Positions 5,340 to 6,979 of a stretch of 6,979 nucleotides of DNA are shown piece after piece (positions within the stretch are counted from its first letter, which is position 1; the number at the start of each line of letters is the position of its first letter). The translations under genes were made by a program, and so were the position numbers. Below the pieces are notes generated by a model that had not been told where the DNA came from, did no database searches, and was given only the letters and a program-made list of their open reading frames with translations. This DNA comes from Colimorpha_A sp045593985 (GTDB lineage: Bacteria; Bacillota; Clostridia; Oscillospirales; CAG-272): assembly GCA_045593985.1 (NCBI GenBank), contig JAZNXR010000072.1:1-6979 (forward strand). Reading direction: 5' to 3'.

Positions 5340-6713
5340 TTACTCCAAAAACGCTTCTATATATTTAACCTGTCGCTCGAACGATTCCTCGCCGCAGCCG
5401 CCGAGAGAATTACGCTTCATTACGCATCTCTCAAGGGAAATTGCTTCGTAGAGGTCAGGCTCAAAGCTCGGATCGTGCTTCTTATATTCCTCGATCGGAA
5501 GCTCGTCAAGCACCGTGTTTTTCTCGATGCAACAAGCTACGAGCTGACCGACGGTCTTATACGCCGAGCGGAAGGGCAAGCCCTTTCCGACAAGATAATC
5601 GGCAAGGTCGGTTGCATTTATGAAGCCCTTTTGCGCCGCCTTATACATATTTTCGGGTATCGGCTTCATGGTCTCAATCATCGGCGCAAAGACCTTAAGG
5701 CACATTTTTACCGTTTCGGTTGCATCAAACACCGATTCCTTGTCCTCCTGCATATCCTTATTGTATGCAAGCGGAAGTCCCTTGAGCACCGTGAGCAGTC
5801 CCATAAGATCGCCGTAAACACGTCCTGTTTTACCGCGGACAAGCTCCGCCATATCGGGATTTTTCTTCTGCGGCATTATTGACGAGCCTGTCGTATAGGC
5901 ATCGTCAAGCTGAACGAACTTAAATTCCCAGCTTGACCAAAGAATAATTTCCTCCGAGAAACGGGAAAGGTGTGTCATGATCAGCGAGCAAGCCGAAAGA
6001 AGCTCAAGGGCAAAGTCACGGTCGGAAACGCCGTCGATGCTGTTTTCGCAGATTCCGTCGAAGCCGAGCTTATCGGCAACGTAAAGGCGGTCTGTCGGGT
6101 ACGTCGTGCCTGCAAGGGCGCAGGAGCCGAGGGGGGAGACGTTCATTCGCTTTTTGCAGTCGTTAAGACGGCCTATGTCACGGGTGAGCATCATTCCGTA
6201 AGCAAGCAGATGATGAGAAAATGTTATCGGCTGCGCCCTTTGCAAATGCGTATAGCCCGGCATTATCATATTTTTGCCGTTTTTCGCCTGAATAAGGATC
6301 GCACTTATCAGCGCTTTGAGAAGCGAGATTATTTCGTCGATCTCGTCACGCAGGTACATTCTTATATCAAGCGCGACCTGATCGTTACGGCTTCTTGCGG
6401 TGTGAAGCTTTTTGCCGACGTCACCGATTCGCTTCGTAAGCTCAGCTTCGACGAACATATGAATATCCTCTGCCTCGAGGTCGATCTTCAGCTTTCCGCT
6501 ATTCAGGTCGTCAAGAATTGCACAAAGACCGTCCGAGATAAGCTCGCACTCGTCTACCGTGATAATTCCGCACTTCGCAAGCATCGCCGCATGAGCGAGG
6601 CTTCCCGTTATATCCTGCTTATACATTTTGCAGTCGAAGCTTATCGACGAATTGAAATCGTCGGCAATCTCCGAGGTATTGGCGCTCGTGACGCCCTCCC
6701 ACATTTTTGCCAT
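5340..6713 (-). CDS. argH: Argininosuccinate lyase
   Basis: Cleaves argininosuccinate to arginine and fumarate, the last step of arginine synthesis; normally a cytosolic homotetramer of the fumarase/aspartase superfamily. The protein has 457 residues, close to the usual 460. Landmarks are FNSSISFD (20-27), HTARSRNDQ (104-112), THLQRAQP (155-162) with the catalytic-type H156, and the family signature GSSIMPQKKNP (276-286) with the catalytic-type S278. The start at 6713 has AGGAG five bases upstream. The N-terminal motif, usually WGGRF or WxGR in the family, reads WEGVTS here, so a commonly present arginine is absent. The gene is complete and lies upstream of argF on the same strand; argG is not in the window. 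Confidence 0.97.
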   Translation of the reverse strand: MAKMWEGVTSANTSEIADDFNSSISFDCKMYKQDITGSLAHAAMLAKCGIITVDECELISDGLCAILDDLNSGKLKIDLEAEDIHMFVEAELTKRIGDVGKKLHTARSRNDQVALDIRMYLRDEIDEIISLLKALISAILIQAKNGKNMIMPGYTHLQRAQPITFSHHLLAYGMMLTRDIGRLNDCKKRMNVSPLGSCALAGTTYPTDRLYVADKLGFDGICENSIDGVSDRDFALELLSACSLIMTHLSRFSEEIILWSSWEFKFVQLDDAYTTGSSIMPQKKNPDMAELVRGKTGRVYGDLMGLLTVLKGLPLAYNKDMQEDKESVFDATETVKMCLKVFAPMIETMKPIPENMYKAAQKGFINATDLADYLVGKGLPFRSAYKTVGQLVACCIEKNTVLDELPIEEYKKHDPSFEPDLYEAISLERCVMKRNSLGGCGEESFERQVKYIEAFLE

Positions 6714-6736
6714 AATTGCTCCTTTAATAGAAAACT

Positions 6737-6767
6737 TTTATACTGCGAAAAACGGATTTTTTCGCAA
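6737..6767 (-). promoter_or_regulatory. Candidate argH promoter overlapped by an inverted repeat
   Basis: On the minus strand TTGCGA (6762-6767) and TATAAA (6737-6742) could form a promoter, but the 19-base spacer is longer than ideal and the -35 is weak. A perfect 9-bp inverted repeat, TGCGAAAAA/TTTTTCGCA (6744-6752 and 6758-6766), fills the spacer and overlaps the -35, which is the position of a repressor operator. Initiation near 6730 would leave a very short leader containing the AGGAG site. Confidence 0.35.
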
Positions 6768-6774
6768 AGATATG

Positions 6775-6857
6775 GCGATAGAAAGCTTCGCTATGTTTTT
6801 GTAGCAAAAGTGCGATTCTATCTTGTTTCATGGAAACAAGCTTCAAAGATATATCGC
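6775..6857 (-). promoter_or_regulatory. Palindrome-rich region upstream of argH with competing pairings
   Basis: CTTGTTTC/GAAACAAG (6822-6829 and 6833-6840) is a perfect 8-bp hairpin. GATAGAA (6777-6783) is complementary to TTCTATC (6816-6822), enclosing GCTAT/GTAGC. GCGATA (6775-6780) is also complementary to TATCGC (6852-6857), which is incompatible with the GATAGAA pairing. Such mutually exclusive stems can occur in regulatory leaders, but no terminator T-run is seen, and whether this stretch is transcribed is unknown. Confidence 0.35.
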
Positions 6858-6870
6858 AAACTTGTTCATC

Positions 6871-6888
6871 TCTGCAATTTCATTCGTG
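6871..6888 (-). promoter_or_regulatory. Possible ARG box (ArgR/AhrC operator) upstream of argH
   Basis: The minus strand reads CACGAATGAAATTGCAGA. By hand comparison this matches about 13 of 18 positions of the Bacillus ARG box, CATGAATAAAAATKCAAK. Arginine genes of Bacillota are commonly repressed through such boxes. It lies about 160 bases before the start codon, far from the candidate promoter at 6737-6767, and a second box was not found, so this is weak. Confidence 0.25.
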
Positions 6889-6896
6889 GCTATAAC

Positions 6897-6920
6897 GGCG
6901 GGAGCAAGCCCCCGCCCTAC
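6897..6920. repeat. Single end copy of the GTAGGGCGGGGGC repeat family
   Basis: Bases 6902-6920 are identical over 19 bases to the right end (3223-3241) of the inverted-repeat element near the SDR. GGCGGG (6897-6902) and CCCGCC (6911-6916) form a hairpin. No matching opposite end is seen within the window, so it is a solo copy or its partner lies beyond 6979. Confidence 0.7.
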
Positions 6921-6979
6921 GAATTAAGGGCTTTTTCGCAAATATCTATAAAACACAATTCGCCGAAAACGGAGTTTTC

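Noticed and set aside
1..6979. CRISPR array, transposase, phage or defence system
   Set aside because: No regularly spaced identical repeats with unique spacers occur, and every supportable protein is a metabolic enzyme.

Overview
The window most likely comes from the chromosome of a clostridial bacterium (Bacillota), possibly an uncultured gut lineage. This is an inference. It rests on strong GGAG/AGGAG ribosome binding sites, AT-rich intergenic DNA around mid-GC genes, textbook TTGACA-17-TATAAT promoters, tRNA genes with encoded CCA, a clostridial-type short UxuA paired with an SDR-type mannonate oxidoreductase, and many palindromic intergenic repeats.

Layout: (1) 1-540, minus strand: a promoter drives tRNA-Met(CAT) and then tRNA-Glu(TTC), which abut with no spacer. 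A perfect 19-bp-stem terminator follows, then a diverged second copy of the terminator region. (2) 630-1860, plus strand: a consensus promoter, an unusual run of six back-to-back hairpins, and a TIM-barrel sugar isomerase/epimerase-like gene with its own terminator. (3) 1878-4147, plus strand: a consensus promoter, uxuA (mannonate dehydratase), a 311-base gap with two palindromic elements, and an SDR that is probably D-mannonate oxidoreductase. (4) 4184-4216: one symmetrical terminator shared by the converging SDR and argF genes. (5) 4230-6979, minus strand: argH then argF (arginine biosynthesis), separated by a 140-bp element with perfect 28-bp inverted ends. A palindrome-rich leader lies upstream of argH.

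Functionally there are two metabolic blocks. The SDR and UxuA would carry out fructuronate to mannonate and mannonate to 2-keto-3-deoxygluconate, steps of hexuronate (for example glucuronate) breakdown. The TIM-barrel protein may feed a related sugar into this route, but its substrate cannot be read from sequence. ArgF and ArgH make citrulline from ornithine and release arginine from argininosuccinate; argG is not in the window.

The least ordinary material is non-coding: the double three-hairpin cluster at 656-841, and a family of small palindromic elements with GTAGGG...CCCTAC ends. I saw no CRISPR array, transposase, phage gene or defence gene.
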